A DNA stretch of 64,000 nt from Isoetes taiwanensis. Lineage: Eukaryota; Streptophyta; Lycopodiopsida; Isoetales; Isoetaceae. The position numbers were made by a program, and so were the translations under genes. Below are positions 34,575-55,124 of this stretch, piece after piece (within the stretch, counting starts at the first letter, position 1; each line of letters begins with the position of its first letter). The stretch lies in assembly GCA_021234155.1 (NCBI GenBank), contig JAJEKV010000098.1, forward strand, positions 3,811,699 to 3,875,698. The letters run 5' to 3'. The notes under the pieces were generated by a model, which had not been told where the DNA came from, made no database searches, and was given only the letters and a program-made list of their open reading frames with translations.

Positions 34575-37500
34575 AGAATAGATCCAACAGGCGAAGACTA
34601 AAGTTGATTTGCAATGGTTCCATAATGGAGACTATTGTACATGCTTCTTCTTTTGTGTAGCTACGCGGCTCGCATGCAGGTATCGAAAATAGTTTTGGGA
34701 GTTATAGAAATTTTGCCTTCTCAAAGAATGTCATACTGGATTTCTCTAAGAATGACCGGATTTTAAAGAAGAAAATCCCTGTTTTCCACATTTTTTCTCA
34801 AAAAAGCGATCGGATTGTTTGCCTGTTCAGAAAGATTAAATCGAATTTTTTGAGAAATGTCTAGAATTTTTTTTTTTTTTTTTTTTTTGAAGGCAAGATT
34901 TTTTATTTATTAACAATAATTGGTACAATGACCTTATTACAAAAGTGGCTCCACAATAGGCCGGATAGAAAGTATTTTATCGCAGAAACTAACGATCTCT
35001 TCTAGATCAGATATGGAATTTCATCCACTGCTGTGAAAACCCAAATGCAGGAACCAAAATAACATAGCTTCGTAAGGCCATACAAAGCAAAAGATCAAGT
35101 GAAATATAAGGACAACACCACCGTCTGACGCTCCACCCCGAAGATACAAGATAAAAAGACCACGTTCAAAAGAGCTTCCTTCCGCGCGTTAACTTGGACC
35201 TCATCCCAAATGCATCAAGATACTAAAAGGAGAGCACTACTACTTTTCCAAAAGAGTACTAAGTATAGGTGTCCTCACCATCTTCTCTAAACACATTTGT
35301 CTTTTAAGGCCCTCCCCAAATAGGTGGTCCACATCCTTTGCACCTCTTTTCAGTCTCTTGCTTGAGTGTCATACTCCTAAACTACCAGCTAGTCATAGCA
35401 AGCAATAGCAAGGCACTTAGTCCTCCCATACCAAGTGGCTAATAGATCTCCTACATTTTCTGGCCTCCCTTCATTATGATTTCTCTAGATCCCACATCAC
35501 CTCCTAGTTGGGATAGGAGAGGGCAACATGAAAACAACAAATCTCCAACAAAATCTACATATTAGGCTACGGGTCCTTTGAAGAACGCTAGATAAAGATT
35601 TTGCAATTCCAGTCACTTAAGGCTTATCACTTCTGCAAAATAATGCTTCAAACTAAGGCCATCTTGCCATTTCAAGTCTATTAAGTGCACCCTTAAACCT
35701 CTCCCGAAACTTTTCACATAGAGTGGACTGCCAATAACAAGAAAATCACTACAGTCCAAATTATCCTGGCCATTTGGTAGAAGCAATAACATGGAAGCAC
35801 CCAGATGCCGGCTAAATAAATCTAGAGTGCTCTTTTTGTGACCACAACTACTTAGAGCCAAAGCAATAGGTTGTATCCTGAAACAAGACTAAGTGAAATA
35901 GCTAATCTTGAATGATTACAATGCAATACCACTGCACTGCTCATCCACATCGAACCTAAGCAATAAGACCTGAACCTTGTGGGGATATAGGCTCGTTCAG
36001 ATATGAAAAGGACCTATTCTTTGCCACCATACAAAAAGAACTGCAGTCCCAAATGCATCGACCCATCAGACTGAGATATGATCGGAGCTTTGCCGCCCCC
36101 AAGATAAGAGATCAAATCGCGCATAATACGAACTGAAAATACCTTGCCTTACCTAAGTCACAACCATCCAAGAGGGCGATTGCAGAAGTAAGCGGCTATA
36201 CTCCGGCATATCTTTCCCATTGTAAAGACTTAGAAAGAAAAAGCGTTTAAGAACGCCATGGATTTGGAAAAAGCAGCTTAGCCTAAAACGCTGCTGCTCT
36301 TGAGCGAGCCATGCCTCTTAGTCACGGCAAGGAAGCGAGGCGGCCGCCGCCCGCCAGTCTCCCCTAGCGCCTAGGGTTTCCATGCCCGGCCGATTTTTAA
36401 TGTCCATGCCATGTCTAGAATTTTTAGGGAAGGAACCCCCCTAATTTTGAACCATGCTCGCATGACATCAGTGATGTCTTCATTGCGTCTATTTGATGGC
36501 TCTCACAGCCAACAGATCTCAAGCAACATCTACATAATCACTTTTCGGGTATTGACATCTACCTTTTAGTCAGAATTGCAAGATGCACTTCTGTTTAGGA
36601 TCTCTCCCATCATTTCTAAAGAGCAACATCTATCATCCGATCTGGGTTCTGCAGTTTTTGAACTTAAAAAGGGGAGTTCCCAGGATTAGATGGTATATCA
36701 ATTGAGTTCTTTCAAGAATATTGGGAGTGGTTGAAGCTCTCTGTATTTGACATTTTTTGTGACTTTCCCTGGGCTACTGCCTTAAACAGAATCTTGAATA
36801 CATGTGTTATCCTGCTGATCCCCAAGATCAAAGATCCCTAGACTATTTTAGATTGACAACCAATCACTTTATCATCGGTGGTATATAAAATATTTGCCAA
36901 GGCATTTGCAGAGAGGGTGAAGGATATTTAGGTTGCATCCATTTCTACGAGTCCAATCAAGATTTCTTTCTAGGAAATGCATTCTTAATAATGTGGCTGC
37001 TGCATATGAGGGGATCTATTGGGCACGTCACAAAATCATCCTATTGTGTATCTTAAACTTAATTTTGTGAAAGCATATGACACTGTTAGCTGGGAATTCA
37101 TGTGCTTGTATATGTTCAAATTAGGATTCAAGTAGCAACTTACATCATATGTTATGAAGTTGCCTGTCTCTGCTCAGGCTATTGTTCTCTTTCATGGTGA
37201 GTCATCGGAGGTTTCCCACTTGGATATGGTATTTGTTAGAGATACCCTCTAGCACCACTCCTTTTCGAAATTGTTGCGGAGACATTGTCGCGATTATTTG
37301 CAGTTGTGACATGGAGGGGCTCCTTCAAGGTCTCGCTATGGAGGATGCTACACAGGAAGTTTGAAATCAATATGCCGATGACATGTTCCTCTTTTTGGTT
37401 GCTACCTATGAGAATCTAGAAGCTGCTTTCCATGTATTGGTGGGTTGATGAAAGCGTAAGTCTTAATGGACATTAAACACTCTGACTCCATGGAAGCTTC

Positions 37501-39060
37501 TTGCCCATGGATACGCTACCAAGCTACTTGGAAGTCCAGTTGGCATGCATGTTAAAATGTCAAGGTTTTGGAGAAACATATATTTTGACTGTCAACAACA
37601 AAGTTATCTCTTGCTGATCGCATTATAGTTGCCAAATTAGTTCTCAGTAGTACCTATGCTTATATGGCTTCCTTGTTGCTAGCCCCACAGGTCAAAGTAC
37701 AAGGGCTCATTGCAATAACCGGAGATTTCATATGGGCTTGCATTGAGGAGGGTGTTATAATTAAGGTGGCCTGGTCTAATTGCATCATTCCCAGGCGGTG
37801 GGCATATGGCAGGGGTATGATGGATTTCTTACTACAAAGTAAGGTTCTCATCTCAAAATTCACCTGGAGCTTCTAAATGGCAAAGATGACTGTCCTGATC
37901 TACGTCTTCTCAAACTCTTAGTCATTCTATTCCTCTAAGCAAGAAGGCAGATACACTAGTTCTTCTTTGAACTCCCTTTCACCTGCTTGAGCCTTTTTCA
38001 AATGCTTCTCCTTATGAGGATTATTGACAGCATGGGATGCGGTCAGATATCTATTTTGGTCGCGCAATTCTATCCATGCTCTACTAGATATTTTGTGTTG
38101 GAGGGCACCACTACCGCCAGACCTCTTTGCACCTCCACTTGCTGCATCAATCATCCCTTTACATAGGGATGATAGGTCATAGCAGGTGCCATTTCTATTC
38201 GAGCATGGTATGAAGGTGGTCACCTCTTGTCATAGCCTGCATTTCAAGCAAAATTCTCTCCCATATTGGGATGGAACTGTATGGGAGAAGGTAACAGAGA
38301 ACTTGCCTCTTATGGTAGAAGTTATGGAAAGGGTGCCGTGGACAAAAGCAAGCACTTTGTCAGCTCTGTATATCATCTCCTCTTAGCTCCACGGCCTTTG
38401 GCAAATACAGATCCCAGAACCCATGTGAGCTCGTACATGGAGCTGGCTTTGGGTAAGTTTCTCCATCCTAAAGTTTTAGTACTTTGATGGCAAGTTTTAC
38501 ATAGGTGTTTGCATGTAAATTTCTTTTTGCACCGCTATGATCTTCGTATCTCTAGAGTATAGCCGCTTTGTCCTTTAGATATTGAAACACTTGATCATTG
38601 CAGCTTTTCTTGTCTAGAAGTTCAACCAGCATGGTCTTACAAGGTTTATTTAACAATACACTTGATAGCTGATCCGTTCTCTTAATCTCTTATCCAGGTG
38701 CATGGGCCCTAGTTAAGCAGAAGGCATTTTCATCTAGAGTCTATGTGGCTACTATGATCAATCTGGAGCATCGTAGACTGCACATTTTTAAAGGCATTTA
38801 TTCATCTATTTGTTAGGGCCATAGCCCATACTAAGATACTGATGGTTATAAGTCTTCCTCCCTCGAGTAAGAAGTGAAGGATCGTATTTAGATTCCGTAT
38901 CTTAAATTGATCAATTCTTATCATTAGTCTCCTATGCTAGAATAAGTACATATTGCTTCAAGCTCGTGTTGCAGGAGCATTTTCTTGTGCTTATACAGCT
39001 CGATGAGATACATACATATTGTAATGTGTACTGCTGATTAATAAACTTCCTTTTTTGTCC
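34575..39060 (+). mobile_element. LINE-C, decayed plant L1-type element, interrupted
   Basis: The endonuclease-RT linker is recognisable at about 34590-34640 (VDLQWFHNGDYCTCF, like WLxxGDxNTxFFH). After the retroposed insert the RT continues from about 36700: FFVTFPGLLPWTES-like text, an ITLSSVVYKIFAKALAERV stretch, LNFVKAYDTVSWEFM, an intact YADD box (37371-37382) and LSLADRIIVAKLVLSSTYAY. Stops and shifts occur throughout. The zinc-finger end and a short AT-rich 3' end near 39060 are poorly preserved. It is split at 34872 by a sequence with its own poly(A). Confidence 0.78.
34872..36410 (-). mobile_element. Retroposed sequence inside LINE-C with 15-bp target duplication
   Basis: A poly(T) run begins at about 34867. 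The 15-mer ATGTCTAGAATTTTT stands at 34857-34871 and again at 36411-36425. Read on the minus strand, the insert begins with a GC-rich leader (AAACCCTAGGCGC, then GGCGGGCGGCGGCCGCC), runs about 1.5 kb and ends AATAAATAAAAAATCTTG-poly(A). Poly(A), a long target duplication and minus orientation show LINE-driven retrotransposition. The best open frame, 35613-35861, has no known domain. It may be a processed transcript or an internally deleted LINE. Confidence 0.8.
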
Positions 39061-39065
39061 TTCAG

Positions 39066-45349
<6,284 letters not shown>

Positions 45350-45367
45350 GAGAGAGAGAGAGAGAGA
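45350..45367. repeat. Short (AG)n at the LINE-D3/D4 junction
   Basis: Nine AG units, then AAATGAAATGAAATTGAAATG, the pentanucleotide-like tail of LINE-D4. Confidence 0.9.
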
Positions 45368-48300
45368 AATGAAATGAAATTGAAATGAAATTGTATTTAT
45401 TATCGCCAGGTCTATAAGACATCCCGTAAGTACATCAACTATACAACCATTCATCTAACGCATCCTCAGACGGAAATGCATTAGTCCCTCCCTCATCTAT
45501 CTCGCTCAATTCAGCTATATTTAGTGCCTTACGTTTGTTCTCTCTCAGTCCAACATTTCAGGTTATATATCGGCCCATAATTGTACCGAGAGGTCAAAAA
45601 ACTCTGTAAGCGTATGCGAATGAACCTGGTGTTTCTCTCGTATGCTTGTATACACAGGGCAATGCAGTAGAACATGGGACTCGTCCTCAAGATCAGAATT
45701 CCCACAAAGCTGGCAAAGACGTAACTCATGTGGGATATTATTCCACCTGCCAACCTCCACCCCTAGTTTGTGTGAGCTTAGCCTAATTCTGCAAATAGCA
45801 TGTCTGTGCTTAGTACTTATGTGTTCCTCCAAATACTTGCCTGCTTGCAAAGTAGGATTGATCTGGTTTCTATAAAACTCTCTTTCTTCACCCATGCCAT
45901 CCCTCGGTGTTTTTCAAAAGCGATCTATGAAGAGTCAAAACAATGTGGGTGATAGAGGACACCCCGCTTCACTCCCATGTTGCTTTTCGCCCTTTGTTCA
46001 GCGACATATGGAAATGAGAGCTGGGATAAGTACCTTCTCATAAAGCTTCCATACGCATGCCTCAATTCTTGGGGTACATTTAGCTCAACCAATCGATCCA
46101 TAAATGTTCCCTGTTTACCATATCAAAAGCTTTACTAAAATCTACAAATCACGTCTAATGGTTTCCTTTTTCCGATAACCGAGTCCATCATAGCACGCAT
46201 CGTCAATAAATGGTCTATGGTGGATTTCTTAGGCCTAAAACCTGCTTGACCAGTTGCTCTGACATTCATCTCCTCTGCCCATGTGCTAAGTTTAGAGTCT
46301 ATAATAGTAGCAAAAAAGCATAAAAGTACCAACGAATCATGCGATAATTATGCAAATCCGATTTGTCACCCGCCTTATGAAGTGGAACTACTGTTATTTT
46401 TGCCAATCCTTTGGAAAACCCTTCCAATTCTTTCAGTATTAAACAGGTTCAATAATGCATCTGCTACCCGTCACCTGCCCATTTAAACATCTCTGCTACA
46501 AGGCCATTAGCATCGGCAGCCTTATTATTGGACATGCTCTGAAGCCCTCCAATGATGTCATTATGTGTGAAGTGCAAATGTCTATATTAAGCCCTGCGTG
46601 ATCCATGCAAGTTTGAACTCACGAAAAAATAGTAAAGTCTCTTAACTTCGCCAATAGATCCTCTACCTCAAAAGTGGTTCTAGTATCCTGGAGTTCTAAT
46701 TCTATTCGAGAACCTCTTTGGATATGCTAGCAACTCAGTGACCATTTGCATATGTTTTACGATGCAAGTATCTTCTTTTTTTTTCCCTTGATCAGTCTAA
46801 TATAATTCTTTCTTTCCCTACGCTTTTCTTGTCCCCTAGCATTTTTAAATTTTTGTCTCTGTTGTTTACAATCGAGGATCGAACCATCCATTACAAGGCA
46901 ACCCTTTCCTCTGTCTGGCTGAAATAAAGCATTCTTTTGCACTATCAACACACCCGGATCTGTAAGGACACTACTAAATTCATCGCTTTTTGTGGCCCAA
47001 GACAGAAGCAACCTTTTGCTCACAAATTTGTTTATAAACATCACGCCTTTTCATATCTCATAACAGAAGCTTATGGGTAGAGGCTTAGTACACTAGGATA
47101 CATGGGCTTGCCCACAATGCACAATGTGACAAAAATAGGAACATGATCCAGATTCTCTTGTGCTATCACCAACATAGAAATTTTCAATTAACCCGAAGGG
47201 ATGGTTTAAACCAACACATAATCTACTACACTTGCATTTCTGCAGGTCACCTTTCTGTTCTGGATATTTGGGGGTTTGTAAATGACTAGATCTAGTCCAC
47301 TACAAAAGTTTAAGAGATGATGCCCCTGGGGCATGGGATAGCGCATCTTATCATCTGAATGTCTATACCAGCCATGCTCCGAATCATCGAGCATATCGAA
47401 CCACTCAGGTTTTCCATCTGGGCTGAGAATGGATGCCTGTTTCTGTGCAGTGCGGCCATTAAAATCTCCCATCAGTAGAATCTTTCTGTCATCTGTCGAT
47501 TTAAAACATCTTGTTCCAAGGTAACAAAGCGGATCATCTCGATCTAAGTCATCCTCGAATTATAAACGGTGATTCCCGTGGCGGGAAGTAGCAACCAGCC
47601 ACATACATTCTACCTTCCTGACTTTGCATCTCAATCCAAATATACTGTAATGTTGCTCTTTTTTGTAAAATTGAAATCAATCCAGCAAACTCAGTTCTTA
47701 CATAGCATGCGATACCACCGTACCCTCTATTTTTCCTTTTAGGAGCCCATGTTGAATGCAACAACGTGAAGCCATGTATATCCGTATTCCCCTTTCTTCA
47801 TGCTCACACCGTCTCAAGAAAAATACTACATCTACATTCATAAGGATGTCCATCATAACAACCGCTTTATCCTGTGTCAATGTATTGATATTCCAACATG
47901 CTAACGTGGTAGATATTTCCTATGCTCTTTGGAAGTGCATCATCGCTGCCTCTATAATGACCGTCCTTTTTCTCGAGGAAAGCCTTACGTCCACTTTTCC
48001 CTAGCATCCTTCAACCACTGAAGCTCCTTTTTGTCTTTGTTCATCTTGATCTTTGGTAAGATCTTCGTTTATCCATACATTCTCTCCCTTTAACATCTTT
48101 GCGTTTCTTAAGTATGTTTATTTTGCATTCTCGATTCATAAATTTAACAACTACATGCCTGGCTGCCCCAATGGATTTGCCAACTCTAAAGGCCTCTCTG
48201 ATCCACTATTTGGCGTATCTAATCTAGTAGCAAATAAATCTCTTACCTTGGCCATAGTATCTTCATTGTCCTCTGGAAGACCCACAAAGCCCGGATGTTC

Positions 48301-49040
48301 AATGCTCGGTTAATTCTCTCACTGTTCTTCAATATAATTATCCGTTTAGTTGCACCTCGGCTACATCTTCTTTATCCGTGAGATCTTCATTATCATCCTC
48401 CTTTGTCCCCATCACTATTTTCATTTTGTATTTCAAGTTTCATTTGTTGTTTAAATTCATCAATTTCAGAAGCCATTTCTTGCTTGAATTTGTCCATTTC
48501 CTCTCTTTGCATTTGAGCCGGATAAGTTTTACGTAGGTTTTTCCACAATCTTTGCTCATGGCTGAATGCATCGATTCCTGGAGGGCCAACATCAAATCCT
48601 TCTTCATATCAGTGATCATGGTTGTCATCGATGTTGCCATGGAAAGTTCGGTGCTTGTTGTATCCTAAAGCTAGTTCTTTGCCCAAGGCCGATGTACAGT
48701 CTGCTGTTCCTGTTGGTTCATGAATAGGCTCATCCGAACTGTCAGATTCAGCCGATTCCTCTGTGGGGTTCGATTTGGTAGGGACACCATCAGCCGATTC
48801 TGCTTTCCCCTGTATTTTCTTGTTTTTTTTAAGCCCTGATGTGCCGGATATGGCAGCAGATTCCATGCCTTGACCTGTCAAAACATCCCCCTTGAGTGCA
48901 ACATCCTTATCTAAGCAAAGAACAATACTATTCTTAGAGCCACTCGGCTTTTCATCCTTCCTTGTCTTTGCCATCTATTCAAGCAGCCGGAATGCAATTA
49001 ATCTTTGGGCCGATGTCTCAAACAAATGACTGCTTGTTCC
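45368..49040 (-). mobile_element. LINE-D4, near full-length with an internal RT deletion
   Basis: Minus strand. ORF1 occupies 48440-48974 (starting MAKTRKDEKPSGSKNSIVLC, acidic and Ser-rich). Endonuclease pieces lie at 47206-47472 (MGDFNGRTAQKQ...NASVVDYVLV) and 47549-47764. The RT N-terminal part is at 46135-46332 (ATGQAGFRPKKSTIDHLLTM). At about 45900 the RT passes directly into the zinc region (RHAICRIRLSSHKLGVEVGR, CQLCGNSDLEDESHVLLHCP), so the YADD segment is deleted. The 3' end shows the tail (GAAAT)n beside a short AG run; the 5' end lies against a long AG array. Confidence 0.82.
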
Positions 49041-50186
<1,146 letters not shown>

Positions 50187-50199
50187 CTTACATGGTTAG

Positions 50200-50490
50200 A
50201 TCCATCTAAGCACGATAGCTTGATTATTCGTGGCAGAGGTGGAGCTTCGTCAATGTCCTCTAAGATCCTTTAGGGTTGGAAGAAATCTATGACAATCCTC
50301 TAAGGTGTCAATCAAGACTTTGTTCCTGAGTTACCTCTCTCTCGAGGTCATGGTGTCTACATTGTTTTTGTTGATCGATTTTCTAAGAGGGCACATTTTG
50401 TCATCACGAGCGAGGGAACAACTCGTCTCCCCAATCATCTATTTCCTATAGTTCTTCACTCCATCGTCCCCAGTAGTATGTTCTTTGAAC
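50200..50490 (+). pseudogene. Ty3/gypsy-type integrase fragment
   Basis: The stretch around 50330-50410 encodes SRGHGVYIVFVDRFSKRAHF, matching the integrase core start (G-x-x-x-IxVVVDRxSKxAHF) of plant Ty3/gypsy retrotransposons. Short decayed text follows to about 50490. No LTR, reverse transcriptase or Gag was found nearby. Confidence 0.7.
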
Positions 50491-50544
50491 ATTAGCCTTT
50501 CTCAAATTGATATGAGATCTCACTTTCGTTTTTCTAGCTTATGA

Positions 50545-50692
50545 GTTACTATATCTTCTTTAGCTAATTCATAACTCACACCTCATTATGTAGTTGTTAA
50601 TTGATTTAACCATACTTTGTTACTATATTTTCTTTAGCTAATACATAACTCACACCTCATTATGTAGTTGTTAATTGATTTAACCATACTTT
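50545..50692 (+). repeat. Two-copy tandem repeat, 74-bp period
   Basis: GTTACTATAT(C/T)TTCTTTAG begins copies at 50545 and 50619. They differ at only a few positions and run through CATACTTTG. The surrounding DNA has no gene. Confidence 0.93.
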
Positions 50693-51329
50693 GTCTTTAT
50701 CCTCTTCAAGCTTGTACACCATTATATATATGTCTCGCTCTAAAATATATTGTCCCAGATCATTCCTTCTTGTATGTATCGCATGCATATTTAAGCGTGC
50801 ACATTATCTTATACGTTGTAGTTTTTCAATCAATCACTGAATACCTTCATCCCCCCCCGGCCCCACCAAGGACAAAAGTTCAATGCAGATTGTAGTATTG
50901 CTAAGCACAAGGCCATATTAGTGGCTAAATCTTACCTTCAGAAATCTGGTTTGGGTTACATAGAAGTTTTTGTCCATGTGGCTCGAATGTCGACTATCAG
51001 ATTATTCTTGCAGCTAGTAGGGAATGGCTTTTACATCAATTGGACTGAAAAGTGCAAGTCTTATTTATATGAAGCAACCACTTAATGAGAGAAATATTTT
51101 GTATACAAGCTTAAAAGGAATCTTTACGGACTTTCACAGGTGTTGGCATGAAAAGATCAAAGTTTTTCTACTCTCACAAGGAAACTAAAAGACATGTTTT
51201 ATCCACTCATTTCTGGCACAACTGCTGAAAGGTAGGGTAACTTGATAACTTACGCATAACATATAAGCTGGTTCATAACCTAAGCTTAATCTGATCTTAT
51301 AATGTGGTTTATGGATAGAACAACCCTTT

Positions 51330-52590
51330 GTGTATGTTAGATCAATTAGATCCAAATCTAGTAGAAGAAAAAGATTGTAGCTTGTGAGAGAGGATTCAAT
51401 CCATTACATAGAAAAAGAGAGGCTATAATACAAGCTGGGGATGCATGGATGATCCTATACAACATTGAAGAAGGAAATGAACTTGTGGCAAATCCTCATG
51501 TATTGCCTGCAACCCATGTGACTGCAGAGGATGGAGAACAGATGATGAACTACAGAAATATGACTAGGTGCAAAACTGGTCTCTTGTTTATTTTTTTCAA
51601 ACTTTTTGTCCAATGTCAATGGGTGTAAGTGCAGATCCTCTTTAGCCTACTTTAGCACTGTTGAAACTGTTGTAGGTGTGCATCCATCCCCAATGATAGT
51701 ACCTTTTTCATCCAGAGGTCCAAATCCTGTGACTCTGTAGATAATCAAGGCAATGACTTCTTTTTTGCTTCAAATTGTACATGCTTTGGAAAACCATACT
51801 GAATGTTTGCATCATGATTTTGAGCTAGATATTACTGCTCCATAAGTGAACATTTTGGCATCATATTTCAAAGCGGCACCTTTCACTTCCTTATCTCAAG
51901 ATGATCGATATGCTAATTTTAATCTTCTATCAGGAAGCTCCATATCATGTCCTTATGTTGAAGGCATAGCAGCTCTGTTGGGGGGGCCACATCCAGATTT
52001 GAACCCTAGAGCTATAAAATATGTAATTATGACTACAGGTTTTGATACATTATTGCTCCTTTTGTTCTTAAACCAAATTAACACAAGATCACCTTTAACT
52101 AGTTCTCTATAATGTTGTTGCCAATATCCATTGTGGACAATGATAACAAGGGGATCTTGAATAGCGATAACAATGTATTTTGCAGACACCTTTATCATTG
52201 GACCAGGCACATTAACCCTAATCTTTAGGGACCCCGGATTGGTGTACAACATAAGCATAAAGAACTATGCAGACTCTTATGTGCTTGGGACAATAAGCAA
52301 TTAGCTTTGGCGAATTTAGATGTGGAACCAATCCACAAGACCTCAACTACCCTTCTATTGCCATCTTGTAACACCATCTACTAGTGTGATTGTGAATAGA
52401 ACTCTCACTAGTGTGTACAAAGGCGAGGAAACCTATAGGGCTACCCTTGACGTTCCTAACAACGTAGGGGTAATGCCTTCTGAATTATGTTTCTAAGGGA
52501 GATGAGAGAAGCTTTACAGTTACCTTCCAAATTGAAGAGGGAACCTCATGGCTAGAGAATTCCTATTATCGTTGACGTGGACAAGTGATA
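51330..52590 (+). pseudogene. Subtilisin-like serine protease (subtilase S8) pseudogene
   Basis: Remnant of a plant secreted subtilase, C-terminal half. In order: a PA-domain part with AGDAWMILYNIEEGNELVAN and HVLPATHVTAEDGEQMMNY (51430-51570), SPMIVPFSSRGPNPVT (51690-51740), NILASYF, the catalytic serine block [20 protein letters not shown] (about 51930-51990), GHINPN, then a decayed Fn3-like tail (NRTLTSVYK and RSFTVTFQIEEGTSWLEN-like in shifted frames). Asp and His of the triad are not visible. Frameshifts and a stop before the NILASYF segment disable it, and extra sequence (about 51740-51840) separates PNPVT from the following strand. Upstream exons were not recognised. Confidence 0.82.
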
Positions 52591-53710
52591 AGCATAGGGT
52601 AAGAACTCTCTTGTTGTGTCGAATTCAACCACTTTGAGTTAATAGGTTGTCTAAAATTAATTGAAGTTTAAGATGCGCTGGGAGAACATAAAGTTGTGTA
52701 AAGCTTACTCATGATATGATGGTACAGATGTCTAACATGTATGACATTTCAATTGCAATTGCAACTTGAAATATCAGTGCAGAAAGAGCTTCACTATGGA
52801 AAAGTAGTTTTTATGGCAATAGATGTCTCTAGGGGCCAACTGATATGCGGGTTATATGTTCAACATGCAAAAACTTCCTTGCTTTATAACTATCCCACCT
52901 AGTCCCGCTCCATCTGCTTATACAATTAACTGCCCCGACAACGAGTTACACCTGGTTCCGCCCCAACTGTTTAAAACGTCTACATCTGGGAGAAAGGTTT
53001 AGGGTGAGGCCAAAGACCGATTTTGTGTATAATGTAACCATATCTCGGTGAGAATATAATTACGGATTTATATATCCTTAAACTATATTGTTTATCTTCA
53101 GGGATAATATAGACATTTGATGATTAGAAATCTATTTGTTTAGCCTATTACCTGAACCCAAATGTTGATTTCAATGTGTTAAATAAGACATATACAGAAA
53201 CGACGAATGTGTGGTGAACATACAGAAGGAATAAGAAAGGTACGTCAGAGTACACATTTCTATACTAAATCCCGGGCTAAAAATAATGAATTTCCTATAC
53301 CAAGAATATCTTGGGAGGAAAAAGGCCCCGGTTGTTCGGTAAAAGCCCTATAATAAGACACATCCGAAGTGGCCACGGCTTAACTTAAAAAGTCAGATAT
53401 TGGCAGTTAATAACGAATGATGGAAGCCTACATTATGGCTACACAGGGCAGCAAACCCTTTTAGCAACCCCTCCTAATGGATGGCTTGCGGATGCTACAT
53501 GAGCCCAAGGACCGTTTTGGTCAGAATGGACGGTAACCGAAATCTAATCTAATTTAATCTGATCCAATTCCAAACCAAATTGTATTGTCAAGCATTTTGA
53601 AAGCATGTGGTAGTGTTTAAACTAGAAAGTGAAGTAGGTGCATGCATGAACAATGAATATATAATTGAAACTTGCAAAGCTAAATTTATTGGTACAAACA
53701 CACTTCTTGA
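52591..53710. other. Intergenic AT-rich DNA
   Basis: No gene or repeat recognised between the subtilase remnant and the target duplication of element B. Confidence 0.5.
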
Positions 53711-53849
53711 TATTCATATCCAAGGATAGGTTCTATCATATTCTATTCTATTCTATGTACAGAATTAGTTTTCTAGACATATAAAGTCCAAAAATACATA
53801 TTTTAAGGTTAAATACGCATTTCCCATATTTTTCACTCGCCCGACCGGA

Positions 53850-54960
53850 AAAAGATTTGTTCGCGTAAGCGAAACCCAAATTTCGCTTACTCGAAACCCA
53901 AATTTCACTTTACGCTGATTTTTTTTTTCTCTCAGATAAGGTTTAAACCGAAAGAAGATTTTTCGCATAAAGTAAACGCTTAATTTTTTTATATAGTTCT
54001 CACACCAAGTTTTTGCTTCTTTTGCGTAGAAAAAGGTAATTCTTCTGCGCCCTGCTCCACAACCTGTGCCATTTTTTGTTTTCTTTTTACCTTTTTCTCA
54101 GTTTTTAGGCCAAATTTAGTTAGATTTTGTTTGTTGTTTCTTTATTCTAGGTCTAGGTAGAATCCATAGTTAGGCCCTTGCCTGTTGCCCCCCTCCATCG
54201 AGGGGCGTGACGATGCTGAGCGTCTTGTTCTATGGACGAAGGCAGACTTATTTTCGCAGATAGATGAAGTTATGCACAAGACGAAAAACCTTTTTATCGA
54301 CAACAATAGCAGTGTTAGGGAGTTGAAGAGAGATTAGGTATTAGAGTTTTGGCGATTCGTTGGCTGAGGTAGCGATCCTCGTCTGGTGTGCCACATTGAA
54401 TTGTGCCATGTCGAGGGTGGGTGTCATTGTTGATGTCGAGGATTGCTAGGGTCAACCTTTTATTGAGGTGTATAGCCCTTTCCTGGTGCCGCTTATTGGC
54501 TTCGGTCATGCGGTTTCAAAAGGTGGGTGTTGTACTCTCATGAAAGGTTAGGAGGATATTTTAATAAGATATACCCTGGTTTCTGATGGTGTTGTCGACG
54601 AAAGTCCAACACTAATATAGGGATTGGCGTATATTTTATTAAGTATCCGTGAGTCCGCCATATGGTCAAGTGCAATATGTTCAGTTGAGTTTGCCAACCT
54701 CTATGAGGGAGTTTCCTCATGGTCAGTAGCTGGGTCAGATCATAACTTAAACTTGTCGAAGAGAATGAGAAAAATGCATTTCTAGGGTGCCTATAACTGC
54801 CAAACTTGAAACTTAGTAGTTTACTGCAATCTTAATGAATTATTTTACTTACTTCACGATTTCGACATTCAATGAAAAGTATAATTTTTTTTTTTCCCCG
54901 GACTTTTAGGTATTATTGTTTGCTTTTGCTTGGGATATTGTTAGCTACATAGTTTCTAAA
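53850..54960. other. Element B left interior, homologous to element A left interior
   Basis: Contains a weaker subterminal motif zone (TTCGCGTAAGCGAAA near 53858). A stretch around 54530-54650 (TATACCCTGG..., AAAGTCCAACACTAATATAG) aligns with 17085-17150 in element A. No gene is recognised; it may hold the promoter of the kinase-like gene. Confidence 0.6.
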
Positions 54961-55124
54961 ACTGCCATGAATCCACAAGAGTTAGAAGGACTTAAGCTAG
55001 AAGCGAGCCTAACATGAACCCCTGAAGAAGGACTTAGGCTAGAAGTTTTAAGTCTCACATGAACCCGTAATGCCGGAGTCCTCTACTCGGATCTCTAGAA
55101 AAGATCAAGACCCCAACAACAGCC

